NCBI RefSeq assembly: GCF_000003815.2
Contig: NC_049995.1
Location: 10,848,227-10,912,226 of the forward strand
Source of the DNA: Branchiostoma floridae
Taxonomy: Eukaryota > Chordata > Leptocardii > Amphioxiformes > Branchiostomatidae
Reading direction: 5' to 3'
DNA length: 64,000 nt
Shown here: piece by piece, positions 10,901-23,500 of the stretch
Position numbering within the stretch: the first letter of the stretch is position 1
Layout: every line of letters starts with the position of its first letter
Position numbers and translations under genes: made by a program
Notes under the pieces: generated by a model
The model's input: only the letters and a program-made list of their open reading frames with translations
Databases searched by the model: none
What the model was told of the DNA's origin: nothing

Positions 10901-13016
10901 GTTACAGGTGTGATAGAGGTGTGTTACAGGTGTGCCGTACCTGTGATACTCCCTCCATGCCTGTTCCTCACATGTCCCAGAGCAGTACTGTACGTACTGG
11001 CAGCCCCTGCATGGGTGTGGCACCAGGACAGGTGTGACACAGGTGTGACAGTGGGTGGAGTGATGCTTCTGGAGTAACACTGCTGCATACGGCTGCTCAA
11101 CAATCAACACTGATCCTGGAAGTGAAAGGAAAATACATTGTAATCTTCACACATGGCTTTCCCTTGCACCTAAAAATCTCATTAAATTTACAAAAGAGAA
11201 AGTATGAAGAAGCAGATTTATCATTAGCTGTTAGCTTTGGTTCCCTGCATAAGCACCTAACACACAAGTTTTGTACCGTAGGTACTACAAGCTACATAAG
11301 ATGTAAGGTTTGATCCTCTCATATCTGGGTGGACTCTTGCTTTTTTTGGCTCTCTCCTTAAATATGAGACCACTGGAAATTATGTCCTATCTAAAAGAAC
11401 ATCTCTAACTGAAGACTTACTGAAGCTATTTACTCATTTTGACCTGAGTCAAGTGAGAAAAAAAGGCCTAGGTATTAAGTATGAGGTTAAAACGCCAGAA
11501 CCTGTTACTACCCGGGGGTAGTTAGAATTTTAATTAAGAGCCTCAGGATTCTAGGAAACTTATCTACAAGACAAACTTGTCACCTATGAATTTAAACTTA
11601 CGATAGACTTACCTGGTTCAAAAGCCTTCTGTGCCACCAACATCCTCCCTTTGTCTTCCTCTTCTCTCATTTCAACTCCACCTGAGGCATGTGCCACCTG
11701 CTGACTCTCTCCATACTGCAGCTTGGGAACTTTTACCTCTTCTGCACTTTCTTCTCCTTCTTTCCCTTCTTCCTGTTTTGAGATATTCCTTCCTGCCAAC
11801 TTCAGTTCTTTTCTCATCGCTTCCTTCCTATCTTCTGGAATATCTGCTTTTTCAATTGCTTCTAAAGTTCCCTTAACTTCTTTCTTTGCATCATCTTTTT
11901 TGCCAAGTTTGAAAAGTGCTTGCACTTTCCTATGCAAAAGTTTGTACTGCAAATTTTCAGGATACCCAGAATCTATGGATGCTTGAATATCCTGCAAGCA
12001 CAGTTTGTATTCTTGTAAATGAAACAAAACTGCTGATCTATTCGCAAGAGCAAGGCTAAGACATTCGGTCCCATTGTCATCATTCACATGTGTTACAGGG
12101 CTATAGGAGATACTGTCTGTATAGAGAGTGAATGCCTCTTGGAATTTCTGTGCCTTGTAGGCTGCGTTGCCTTTGTCTCGGAGGTGGTTGGCCTTTTCGG
12201 TAGACTTGCCCACCTTCCCTTTAAGACTCTGTAGTTTCTCGATTAGTTTGGTCAGGGTGTCGCCATCCCAGCAGTCCAACGCGAGGCAGAATCTGTGGAA
12301 AAGGCGGATGAAAAACAACTCGTAAAATGGTTGTCTGGACTACTCTCCAAGCAGAGGTTAGGCTCCGGTTGCTTTTTTAACGTCTTTTTAGTCGTTTTAT
12401 CCGGCTTTCTATTGTCATTTTTCTTGAAGTACGCCAGCCAAGCCTGCTCGATAAAAACGACTAAAAAACGTTTAAAAAACAGCCGGAGCCTAACCTTTGG
12501 AGAGTAGTCTGGACCTTTTCTAAATAAGACTTTACCACTACACACACACGAGTGTGCATGCATGCACATGGGAGCATGCACACACTAACATTCACTGAGA
12601 CATTTGCACACACACACACAAACACACACACACAAACACACACACACACACATAACGTTACACACACACACACCCTTCCCTGCCTCTATTAATTTGATGT
12701 CAGATTTTGAAGGAGGGTAAAAATTGCAAAACAATTACTGTACAACAAAAGGATGAAGTAGAGCAAGTAAACATGAGCTATCATCAAATAGGGAGAGGAT
12801 AAAAATTATATGGCAATTCATAGTATTCATGTTAGTAATAAATAACTAATAACTAATAAAATTTGACATGTGGTTTTTCTCCCAAATCCCAACCAGACAC
12901 ACCCCTTACTTTGCTCGTTCTTCGTCGCTCTCCAGACGGCTAAACTCAGGCAGACGGCGTCCCAGCTCCTTCTTACAGGACTCCTGGAACAGCTTCCACC
13001 GTTCTGATGTCGCCAT
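4967..13016 (-). CDS. SMYD4: SET and MYND domain protein, SMYD4-type
   Basis: Coding exons in order: 13016-12910, 12292-11613, 11115-10941, 7778-6922, 6535-6420, 6125-5998, 5567-4967. They sum to 2664 nt (887 aa) with GT-AG borders and matching phases; human SMYD4 is about 800 aa. N-terminal TPR helices (about 45-160) are followed by a MYND zinc finger (about 285-324) with eight ligands in C-x2-C, C-x2-C, C-x3-C and H-x3-C order; the last pair comes from the next exon. A split SET domain shows NHSCRPN (629-635) and GEELLHCYGP (656-665), then the post-SET CSCDAC and further CxxC pairs, and a C-terminal TPR region. SMYD proteins are SAM-dependent lysine methyltransferases or scaffolds. Exon 4 carries an acidic Ser/Thr-rich insert with an internal duplication. 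Symbol assigned by domain architecture. Confidence 0.9.
7870..8185 (-). repeat. Minisatellite with two broken copies of the MYND exon end
   Basis: Intron of the SMYD4-like gene. ACAGGTGTG-type short repeats surround two partial copies of the downstream half of the MYND exon. The copy at 8065-8150 keeps the GTAAGG donor but has a small insertion that shifts frame after the QAWR codons. The copy at about 7967-8035 keeps CRGCQ...VQYCSRTCE codons but lacks the exon end and donor. Confidence 0.8.
8186..8847. mobile_element. TIR element, left copy
   Basis: Left 662-bp unit of the composite. Short TIRs (CGGTGCACACC) with TTAC on the left and TTAA on the right suggest piggyBac-like TTAA targeting with one mutated base. 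No transposase seen. Confidence 0.65.
9985..10646. mobile_element. TIR element, right copy
   Basis: Right 662-bp unit, matching the left copy throughout by eye and flanked by TTAA on both sides. Identity implies either recent joint transposition or homogenisation. Confidence 0.65.
10651..10940 (-). repeat. Minisatellite with two MYND exon-end copies
   Basis: Directly downstream of the functional MYND exon (10941-11115). The copy at 10664-10760 stays open through CRGCQYVQYCSRTCE and WKEYH and has a GTAAGG donor. The copy at 10806-10905 carries an in-frame TAA (10852-10850) at the QYC position but keeps a GTAAGG donor. Between them is the ACAGGTGTG array. The exon's own CHTCVTP codons read as the same TCACACCTG unit. 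Confidence 0.8.
12333..12514. mobile_element. 182-bp hairpin MITE in SMYD4-like intron 1
   Basis: The two halves are long imperfect inverted repeats. The ends read GTCTGGACTACTCTCCAA and its complement, followed inward by GGTTAGGCTCCGG on both arms. It lies about 40 bp from the acceptor of coding exon 2. No coding capacity. Confidence 0.7.
12538..12672. repeat. CA/TG microsatellite
   Basis: Long, interrupted (CA)n tract. Open frames of repeated Val-Cys across it are a composition artefact. Confidence 0.9.
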
Positions 13017-13400
13017 GCTCTAAAACATGGAAGCTTTAGGCTTAAAAAAACCTTCAATCTCCTTCATTGATTCCCGCGCCTGACTAGCTAAGATAACCTA
13101 TGACCTAAGTCATACCACTAAAAACATGGGGAGATTTGTGAAACATATTTTGTCACTATATCAATCTATCTGTAATTACGAATTCATATTTTGAAATCCA
13201 TACTTATCTACAGTAGGCTTTTAATGTATTGTATTAAATTTTGTTTCATTATTGATGCATCATATTACTTATATAGAAAATTTAATATTGAACATCCCTT
13301 CGTAAATGGTATGGTCTAATTGCCCTGATGACCCTATTGACGTCACTGTTTCTGGGGAGATCTAACAATATGGCGGCGGCCTGATACCAGATTATTTCTT
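13017..13400. promoter_or_regulatory. Divergent promoter with CRE and YY1-type site
   Basis: Spacer between the start of the SMYD4-like gene (minus, ATG at 13016) and the presumed 5' end of the large plus-strand gene. It contains the palindromic CRE TGACGTCA (13338-13345) and AATATGGCGGC (13367-13377), which matches the YY1 consensus often found at TATA-less start sites. A candidate noncoding first exon of the plus gene ends at a possible AAATAAG donor near 13429. Transcription starts are inferred, not seen. Confidence 0.5.
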
Positions 13401-14571
13401 CAAGAAGGAAGCAACTCGAAAAATAAGGTTTGTGGCTTTCTATTTCACACATTTCTTCTAAAAACTTTGTAAAAAGCATCCTGAACTATTGTAGAACTGG
13501 CAGAAAGTCTTCTATTGTATGTAGCTTTCTTCCGTTTAACAGAAAATCGTATCGAAGTTGTGTAGTTGTTTGGTTTGCAGTGCATCGATTTAAACTATGT
13601 GATCATTGGACCGAATCGGTTTTGCTAGCTAAGTTACGACGTAGACAAAGTTATTTCAAAGTAAAAGATAGAGTTTCTTGATCTTTTTACGTAACCTTCT
13701 GTAAGGGAATGCTTTGTTTTGATAGCAGCATAGTCGCTGTTTTTGACGCGACACCAAAAGTTCTGTCAACCAATTTCTTTCACACCTGTAAATTAAAAGT
13801 AATTTATTTATTGCCCAAATTGCACGGATGAATTGCGACCAACTAGCTATAAAAGGATTGGGGAGGGGAGCAACAATCAAAACAAATTACTAATTAGCAT
13901 TTGCGCCACAAAAGAAAGCCTTGGAAATTCATGAGAACCTGGAGATAAAATCTAACATTTGCAGAAGACTTGGGCTAACAAAAATTCAGACTGATTATTT
14001 TGCAGAAGTAGAAAAGGAGGCTTTTGCGGCGATTGGAACTTGGGGTAGAAACAGTAGCACAGTAGTCTTACTTTTGTGATTTTGTAATTTGTGTTACATG
14101 TTATGTACTGTGTAAGATTAAAGTTAGTAAGAATGTAGAATGAGACCATCAAAATGTTGCTGTAAGTCACACCAATGTAGTTTCTCAGCAGAAACCATGT
14201 AAATAAAACCACTGCAATGTACATTAAATAAGAGAAACAACAGTTTACGATGAAACTTTTTAAAAATGATCTTTTAGCAAAACAATGTTGTATGGATTGT
14301 TTTCTGTATGTATACTAGTATCTCCCTTTATCTGTATTTTTCTACTATTAGTATTACTCAGGGTTTTTTAATTGAAGAATGCACCGTTTCAAAATTGGAA
14401 AAGTGTTGCACGTTGTTGCAAAAGTACAGTCAAACATATAGGAAGAGGGTCAGATCTCAACTTTGCCATGCCGTGCCATGAATGCAGAAGAACATGGTCT
14501 TTTGTAGCTTGGAATTTTGTTTTACAACATTGCGTTTTCCCCACACAGCAGTTCAACTGTCAGCTGTAGCC

Positions 14572-17500
14572 ATGGAGGCTGAACCACCCCCACCACCAGA
14601 GGGAGCACCTTCCAAGCAGGTAAAGAAAAGTTGATGAGATTTTGAGCCTACAGATTCAGCCGCAATATTACAATCTTACATTATGTGTTGTCAGAGATGG
14701 AATATAGAATTGGACCATCAAAATGCCACACCAATATACTTTCTTAGTTAGTTCTCAGATTAATCATATTGTCTCCATTTTTTCCTGATTGAAAAAAATC
14801 TTGTACAGTTGTGGCCAGTCTTGGCCCTTACCGTAGACCTTAGATTGTTTCACTACAACTACTATGATAATCACTTCACTATGTATTATGATGATATTTG
14901 AAAGCAGACAAAAATACAAGAAAGTTTGCACACGTTTTTTTCAATGAACATTTGCTACTTAGTCTTCAGTAAGCTGAGTTTGATGAGTGTTTCAGAATGT
15001 CATATTTCTCAATGTTATGAAACTTTCAGGGGAAAAAGGGAAGAAGGCAAGGAAGTCAGGATGAATCCAGGGTATGCTGTGTGTGCTGGAGTGAACATGA
15101 TTAACCTGTGAAATGTCAAATTTGCCTAACCCTGCTTTTGCTTTGCAGTATAGTTAATGTCTTAGATGTAAAACTTTACTGGCTTTACTTTAGTGCTGTG
15201 TGTAGCATGTTACTGTATGTACAACAAGTTTGAATTCAGGTATATTATTTGACATATCATAATGAATTATAGAATAGTCTTCAATAGAGGCTTGGACTTC
15301 TTAACTGTAACTAATACAAAAAATGTATTGTTTTTATTCTTATCGACTTTCTACTCTTCTTTAAGCTTGCTTGTTTGGTGTGTGCTTTCTCGAATTGACT
15401 TTTATTAACATTTTATCTAATGCAGTGTTCAAAAATTGGACAGAAAATATCAAGGGCTGACATATTGCTTTGGAAAAATTTTGACATGCATTTTTTTTAC
15501 CTTGTGTCTTCTTTACTTTTCTACCATCAGAAAGCCAAGAAGAAAGGGAAGAAGATGAAGAAAAGAGACTCTGAGTTGTCTCAGCTAGCAGAAGTTGTGG
15601 TTGACAAACCCTCTACAACAGAGGGGGACAAACCATCTGTAGCTGGAGTGGAGGGAGGAAACCCAGCCACCACACAGCCAGAAGGGGACAGTCCAACTGT
15701 AGCTGGGGAGGGGTCGCCAACAGAAGCAATAGGGGACAGCAATGCTGTGCTGCAAGGGCAGGGAGAGAGTCCAGTTGAACAGCCAGAGGTTAGTACTAGA
15801 AATTTATTATTTACCTCTATGAAGGCAGAGATATTTGGTCTGTTTGTTTGTTTTGGTGTGTGTTTAATTTTGTACTGGGTCCAAGTTTGTTCCAGGGCTG
15901 AGTTGAAACTAAAGACTGGCAGGATGCAAAGGTTGACCTGAACTGCATCCAAATTTCTTTAGCAGGCTGGCAAGAAGTGATTGATGGCACATGGCTAAAA
16001 GTCAGGAACCCAAGGATAATAAATGTGCCAGAGATTGGAGCATGTATACTAGTACTGTAATGTGTGAAATACAATATTTCACAATATGAAGTACTAAAAT
16101 TCAGATGTTTTCAGTGTCGCCAAGCTTGCAGTTGAAGCAATGTTCAGGAGTTGAACATAGTGAAAATTCTGACACCTGTTTGAATATTAGTATAACAAGT
16201 CAAGCTGGTGTGTTATGCCGAACGGCGGTTACACTGGCTATATAGATACTTGCTATACAGAAACAGGCAAACAACGAAAACTAACAAATACTAAACTTCT
16301 ATCAAACAGGAACCTCAACAGTCACCAGGAGATGGAGAAGCGGGAGTTGCCATGGCAACCACAGCTAAGGATGATGGGACACCGGTGGCCAGTCCTGAGC
16401 AGAAAGGAGAGGGGGAGGAAAAGAATCCTGAAGGTAATGTTTGATATACATGGCTTAAACTACTATTGACTGCTTGCAAAATAACACCTACTACTTCTTG
16501 CACAACTGTGTGTGCAATTGCACAACTGTGTGTGCAAGTTAGCAATATTAAGCAGATATCCAATATAAGTATGAAAAGTGCCATTGGTTAATAACCTCCA
16601 AAGAATATTGGACAGTCACTGTACAAATCCCAGTATCGTCCAAAGTAGCCAATTACCACTGGTCTGCTGACACAGGAGGGACAGGGAGAAATATTTCACA
16701 CCTGGCATTGTCAAATTCTGGCTGTTGAATTTATGCAATTTTTATTGCAATAAATACTTGTAAGGGAAATCTTTGTCAAGATTCTGTTTAATAGTTAATC
16801 TTTTGCAGTAGAATGTTATATTTCATAATGCAGTAAAGCCATATAGTGATGAATAGTGCAATATTCTTGAAAAGAGAAAATCAAAATTTTGTTTAAATTC
16901 GTAAAGTTATGCTGAAAAATGACAAAGTTTAACATAACTCTGTTTAGTTGCAACAATTTTCTTCAATCAATGACTGTTTTGTAAAGGCACAGTACATACC
17001 TTCCAAATTGTCGATGTCTACCAGCACATCTTCGTCACGGGGAATGACCTAGTCTCAATTCTCGCGAGAGAACATGATTCCCGCAAGGAGGCGGGGGGAG
17101 GGGACAGATGACCCACGCAAGCCTGACCTAGTCTCGTGTTCGCTCACGAAAATTGAGACTAGCTCATTCCCTGTGACGAAGATGTGCTGGTAGACATCGA
17201 AAATTTGGGAGGTATGTACTGTACCTTTGCAAAACAGTCATTGATTGAAGAAAATTGTTGTAACTGTATGCTGCATATGTGACTGATGAACCTCTTTAAC
17301 GATAACTCTGTTTCCCTTCAGAGCCTGACAACGTCCGTGCAGACTCTAAGCTGGAGTGGTCAGGTGACCAGGCAAGCCTCAGGAAGGAGTTTGATAATGC
17401 TAACCAGCAGCGAGAGGAGGAAAAGGGAGGGGACACAGAAGCTGGGGACAAACCAAAGGTGTGCTCAACTTTCACTTACAACTGTATCTTACAAAAAGCA

Positions 17501-20500
17501 ATACTTTACGTCTGTATGCTAAAGCCAAGGAAAAATAATGTTGTGTGTCCCAACTCCCCAAAAATACTTGGATTCAGGGCTCAGTCTCAAGCTTTGATTT
17601 TTTTCTGAAGCTGAATAATCTCACTCATTGTTCGGAAATGCAGCATTTTTCCTAATTTGTATCTTAAATTTTGCTCAACCTGCATTAATAATTCGGCTTT
17701 TAATCTTGATTTCATTTTTTAATACTTTTAATAAGTATATATTACTTGATACAGATAAACACTGTTTATATGCATATGTATTGAGTTAGATGTTCAATTC
17801 ATTTTTATTTGCTGCAGCAGTCATTCATTTGCTTGTTCTGTTATCAATTCATTCATTCATCCATGCATTGATTTACTAACAAAGACATCATAATGTTTAT
17901 CAGTTCTTGACTTTTTCATTCTTTCATACCTTTGCTAAAATCACTTACGTTTCTACAAAAGCGGAAGAAATCTCGTAGAAAACACAGCAAGTCCAGACGG
18001 AGGAGTCGAGAGGCGAGGGTACGGCGTACGCGTGTGGCGTGATGTTAGGGGCCCTGAGCTCAGACATGACTTACTTGCAGTTATGACTAACATAAGGATT
18101 GTTTTTCTCGTGTTATGTGCTGTGCTTACATTGACAGAGGCAGTGTGATAAGCTAGTTTACAGTTTAAACTGCACATGCACAAGGACAAACTATGATGTG
18201 TGACGTGGTGGAACAGAGCTCAACCATGACTCATCCACAACATCAATCATTAATATAAGTTTCATACTAACATAATGATTGTTTTTTTCATACTGATTTA
18301 TGCTGTGCTTTGTCATTGACGGTGTGAACAAGCCAGTTCATAGTGTAAACTGCACATGCACAAGATCAAAGTTGAAGGCCCCTAACTTGTACATAAACTT
18401 GTGCAAACTAATCGCTTGTTACATGTCCAGATTTGTTTGTTTATGTCTCAGGGGCCTTCAACTTTTACCCACTATGCATCACACTCGGCATGTAAAGTTT
18501 AGATCTTGAACTGGCTTATTGTTTTGATTGGCCAGAATGTCCTTGATGGAGTGAGTGTTTTCGACTATTGACTAATCATATCTGAGAGTGACCAAATTTA
18601 CAAAAAAAAGAACGGAAGGTCCATACAAATGTACCCTCAGCAGCTGGTTCAGGGACTGAACACAGGCATGATCAAGTGTCTCGCAGTCCTCTGTTTTCGT
18701 GATGTCCTCCTGCAAAAAAATTTCTCAGAAAAAAACATAGTGACCTTAAGCTGCAGCAAAACAAACATAATATTCAAGAAAGAAAGATTGACTTTGGAAG
18801 CCATAAGAAACTGATCATGATTGCTGCAGTATTTGTGTGATCTGCTAGGCATGTCTGATTTAACTTGAGTTACTTTGTTGGAGTGTTGGAGCTGTTCCAT
18901 TTGCAAAAGTTTTTCTTACGTTTCTTTTCTTACCCTTCTCCTTTTTGTTGCAACTAATGCACATTTTCTCCCCCACTTTTCAATTTTGTTCAGCAAAACG
19001 AAATTAAGGATTTAAGTAACCCCGTTATAACCAGTTTTGGACAAGACTAGTCCTGCCAAACAGGGTATTTCTTTGTTTGTGACCACGTGGTGTTCTCACA
19101 ACCCCCATCAGGCCCCTGAGATCAGCGTGTCCACTCATGAGCCCTACGACTATGACTCGCGAGACTTCAGCAACATCGACCCCAAACAGTATGGGCTGGA
19201 GTTTGAGTCCGACGACGAAACATACGGTGAAAAAATCTCTATCTCTATACTATCAGTCTGTATTGTATCGGATCTAGTTATCCTTTACATTTGTAAAATG
19301 TACAATTAATTTTCTTTTCATTATTTTCTTTTCCATACCATGATCTGTGAATGGAGTAAGAATTGAAAACAAAAAATAGAATCTAACAGAAAATTATTTT
19401 AGAAATATTTTTTTTATTGTGCAAACCAAACTACAGTAACTGTTACTTCTTGCTTGATTGAAGATGTATAGCATAAAGCAAAACCACATTAGGATTACTT
19501 TCTCTCTAAATTTTCTCTCACATCTATTGATAGAAATTAGTTCCTTAGATTAACCGTACAATCTAAGCAAAACTTTGTACTTTAATATGTGCATAAGAGA
19601 AATTTCATACTTTTGAAAGCTGTCATATTGACTCATATTCATATTCAAAGAATAGTGCTTTATGACCTCTGACCTCCAAAAACACTCGCTTAATGTAATA
19701 ATTGTTAGAGATTTATAATATTCTCGGTATCTATATAATACATTTTCTGGCTTTATACAAATGTATGTTGACTCTAAAACATCAACGATTGCTGCCTTGA
19801 GAGTCAGTGTAATGTGCTTGTCACATTTTGCAAATAAATAAATGAATTCATACCCCCCCCCCCCCCAGCACCCCCCCAGTTTGACTCGGACCTGCCTGAC
19901 ATCTACCAGCTGATGGACACCCTGGAGGGGGGTGAGTCTGACCTGGAGGCTGACCACGAGCCCCCCTCTCTCTTCAGCAGACCTGAGCATGCCCAGACAT
20001 ACAGGTTAGGAAGAATACCCTTTTCGAAAAACAATGGATATTAGTTACCCCCCGGATTATGGTGAACTAGTGTTACAATTTCATTGAGTTAATGAGGGAG
20101 GTAAGGTGCAGATAAAATACAGCAGAGATTCAGATTTCATTGATTCGTGATTAATCTATCAACACATATCACTACGTATTACAATCTATGGTACATTCTC
20201 TTTTAGCAGTACAAGAGAGAGAAACGTAACAGTAATGCCAATACTGTAAAAAGCATCCCTTCCAAATTGATTCCCTTCCATTCACTTAGTTCCCTGTCAT
20301 ATTAATCATACGATCCTCAAACACTGATGGCATTTCTTGAATAGTCACACACACACATACATACAATCATGTAAAATTCAGCTCTCCTGTAACCAAAAAG
20401 ACGGTCAAGAACCATATGCAAATTAAAGTGTCCCCTTGTATACTAAGTAGTGCCCCACCGACGTTTCAGTAACCATCTGTTACCTTCCTCAGGGGAATTC

Positions 20501-23500
20501 TTACTGGTTCACATTGTACCGCAACATCAACTTCTTCAGAATGTGGTCCCAAATGTAACTGTCACTGAGTCTATACCCCCACCCCCTTATCACAGCTCAT
20601 GACTGGAGTAGATTTTCTTAACCATTCCAGTTTAAAAAGTCTCTTTATTCAGTGACATACCAACCTGATGAAACTATTCACTCAGATACTTTTGGTATCA
20701 AGAAACTATCCTGATGTTACGTTTGTGAAGGTTAGACATCCAGGAATCGTTACAATTGAAGACGAATAAATCTTTACTTCTGGATACTTTATTTTTATAC
20801 AGACGTTTCGGAAGGCGTCCGCCTTCCTTCCTCAGTGAAAAGAAAATGAAGACAAACAATTTCTTGAAACAAGGAATAATTCTTATGTTCTAAATAAACA
20901 AAAAAGGTAACGGCTAAGGTGTTCTAAAATAAACAACACAGGTAACTATAGAGGTGTTCTAACAATGTTCTAAACAAACAAAAAGGTAACTGACAAGGTT
21001 CTAGAATAATTCAAGCAAAGTAAAATGAACTAACAAGGAATACGATGGGTTGAGAACTGAGCTTTCTTGTACTGGGGATAATTTATTGAAGTGATTGATG
21101 GTTTTATTTATACACTTATCATGTTTTAATATCGTATTCCTTGTTAGTTCATTTTACTTTGCTTGAATTATTCTAGAACCTTGTCAGTTACCTTTTTGTT
21201 TGTTTAGAACATTGTTAGAACACCTCTATAGTTACCTGTGTTGTTTATTTTAGAACACCTTAGCCGTTACCTTTTTTGTTTATTTAGAACATAAGAATTA
21301 TTCCTTGTTTCAAGAAATTGTTTGTCTTCATTTTCTTTTCACTGAGGAAGGAAGGCGGACGCCTTCCGAAACGTCTGTATAAAAATAAAGTATCCAGAAG
21401 TAAAGATTTATTCGTCTTCAATTATCCTGATGTTACTAATGAAGATTGAATATTGATATTTATGCTTTTTTTATCACAGGAAAATCACAGAATTGAAGGT
21501 CCAGATGGAGGAGGAGCCGATCCCAGCCTACATCGATGAGTTTGAGAAAGATGTGGAGGATGACATGCTGCACATTGCCAGCATCTCATTGGAGGAAGTC
21601 CAGGTAAAGTTGGCTGTGATTGGTTCATCGAGTTGAGCCATGGGGTACATGCTGTTGCAATGTCAGTGAGTGATTGGAACATTTTCATTTAAACCTTCCT
21701 TGTGATTGGTTGATGAAAATGAGTTGGGAGGAATACTGTTAATAGATAGACTGAGTTTGAATTCAGAGTATCAAAATCAGAGGGAAATGGAGTTTAATTC
21801 AAGACAAGGAAAAACTAGAGATGGAATTACAAAATATTCATAAATTTTATAGGATGACAATAACATTTGGCATTTGCAAGTATATGATCATGATAAACAT
21901 CTTAATAACTTGTTTTACATGGCACTTGTTAATATCTATTTTAATGTTGATTGGCCAAGTGGCTTGGCTAGCAGAAATGAGATCTAGAAGTCATGAGTTT
22001 GATTCATGGCATTACTGTCTAGATGTTACTGTACATTGTATGTTCTCAGGAAAGGCACTTTACACAACTTTTCTCAGTCCCCCCCTTAATGTAAAAATGG
22101 GTAGTACTACCTGATTTCAGTTTGGGAGGTAAAAGGTGGTGGAAGGAGAAGGATGGGCTCAGCATTCTGCATACCATGCCATAGACATACAATGTAGTAC
22201 TAGATACGGCCGCGTGGCGCGTTGGTACACCAAATCCTTCGATCTCGAAAGTTAAGCAACGCACGGTCCGGACAGTACTTGGATGGGGGACCAAGCAAGG
22301 ACGTCCGGATTGCTGTAGCCTCACGAAGCTATGTACAAAATTGTCTTCCGAGAGGGACGTAAAATGGGGGTCCTGTGCTCGAGGAGGCATCTCGACCACG
22401 TTAAACAGCCTCATTGCCCACACTTTGGGTACCTACTGGCTGCAAAATACACCTGATATTATTATTATTATTAACAACCCACTGCCCCTACAGCCTCAAA
22501 AAAGATATGGTACTACCTGCCTTTCTTTTACTCTTTAAATGGTGTAGTCCTGAAAAGGTGGTCGAGTCTTGACTCTTGGTCTTTCATTTTCAGGAAGAGG
22601 AAAAACGACTGCGGGATGAGTACATCGCGTACCAGAAACAGGAGGCAGACCTGCACAGGGGCAGGCAGGAGGACCTGGCTAAACAGGCCGAGGGAGCCAA
22701 GAAACGCGTCTCCACCGTCAACAAGGACAAACTCAGGGAACTGAGGAAGAAAGAGGTCAGAAGGGAATCATCTTAGATTGTACAGTTAGACCTATACTAG
22801 TCACGACCTCTACATATAGGAGTCCTTGATAAGAACTGCTATACATTGTAAAACTCAGTTCAACAGGTCTGGAGACACACACCCAGTAGAAAAGGAGATA
22901 TCTCCTGTGTATATGCTCCCTTTTTTCCCTAGTCAGGGGTTTTTCTAAATATTTGCTTTACAGGATATTTGTCCAGCAGATTTCCTTATTGCCAGTTAGA
23001 GACTGTTACATGTACATTTTTTGCATTTCAATGTGTTTCTCTAGCCTGGTATACATACATTGGAATCACCATAGAAAAGTGTCCCAGTATGTGTCTAAGT
23101 CTGTATTACAGAGCGTTGCGAGAAAGAAGTATTATTTTGTGGATTTAAAAAGTCCTTGTAGATAGACTCTGCTGTGTCCCAAAAATAACCTCCAACCCTT
23201 CACCCCCAGGCTATGATGCTTCAGAAGGAGAGGCTGCTGCAGGACAGGCTGCACAAGGCCTTCAGGCAGTCTGAGAACCAGCTTATCTATGCACTGGACA
23301 AAAGGAAGGGGGAGGTCAAGGTAAGTGTCCTAAAGTGGCACAGAGATACCTCCAAGTAGACACGGAGTTTGGATTGTTTTCCACATGTTTGCATTCTGTC
23401 TTTTTCTAGTGTCTTTTTCTCTCAAATTTGCCTCTCTGTCAAGCTCAGAAGTATTATCTTTTACAGTAACAACTAAGTCTTCTATCATTGACTATTCAGT

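Noticed and set aside
12461-12673. Cys/Val-rich small protein on the minus strand
   Set aside because: Produced by the CA microsatellite.
22204-22320. Functional 5S rRNA gene
   Set aside because: Several box and stem positions deviate from 5S, and it is followed by a SINE body and ATT tail instead of a T-run terminator.
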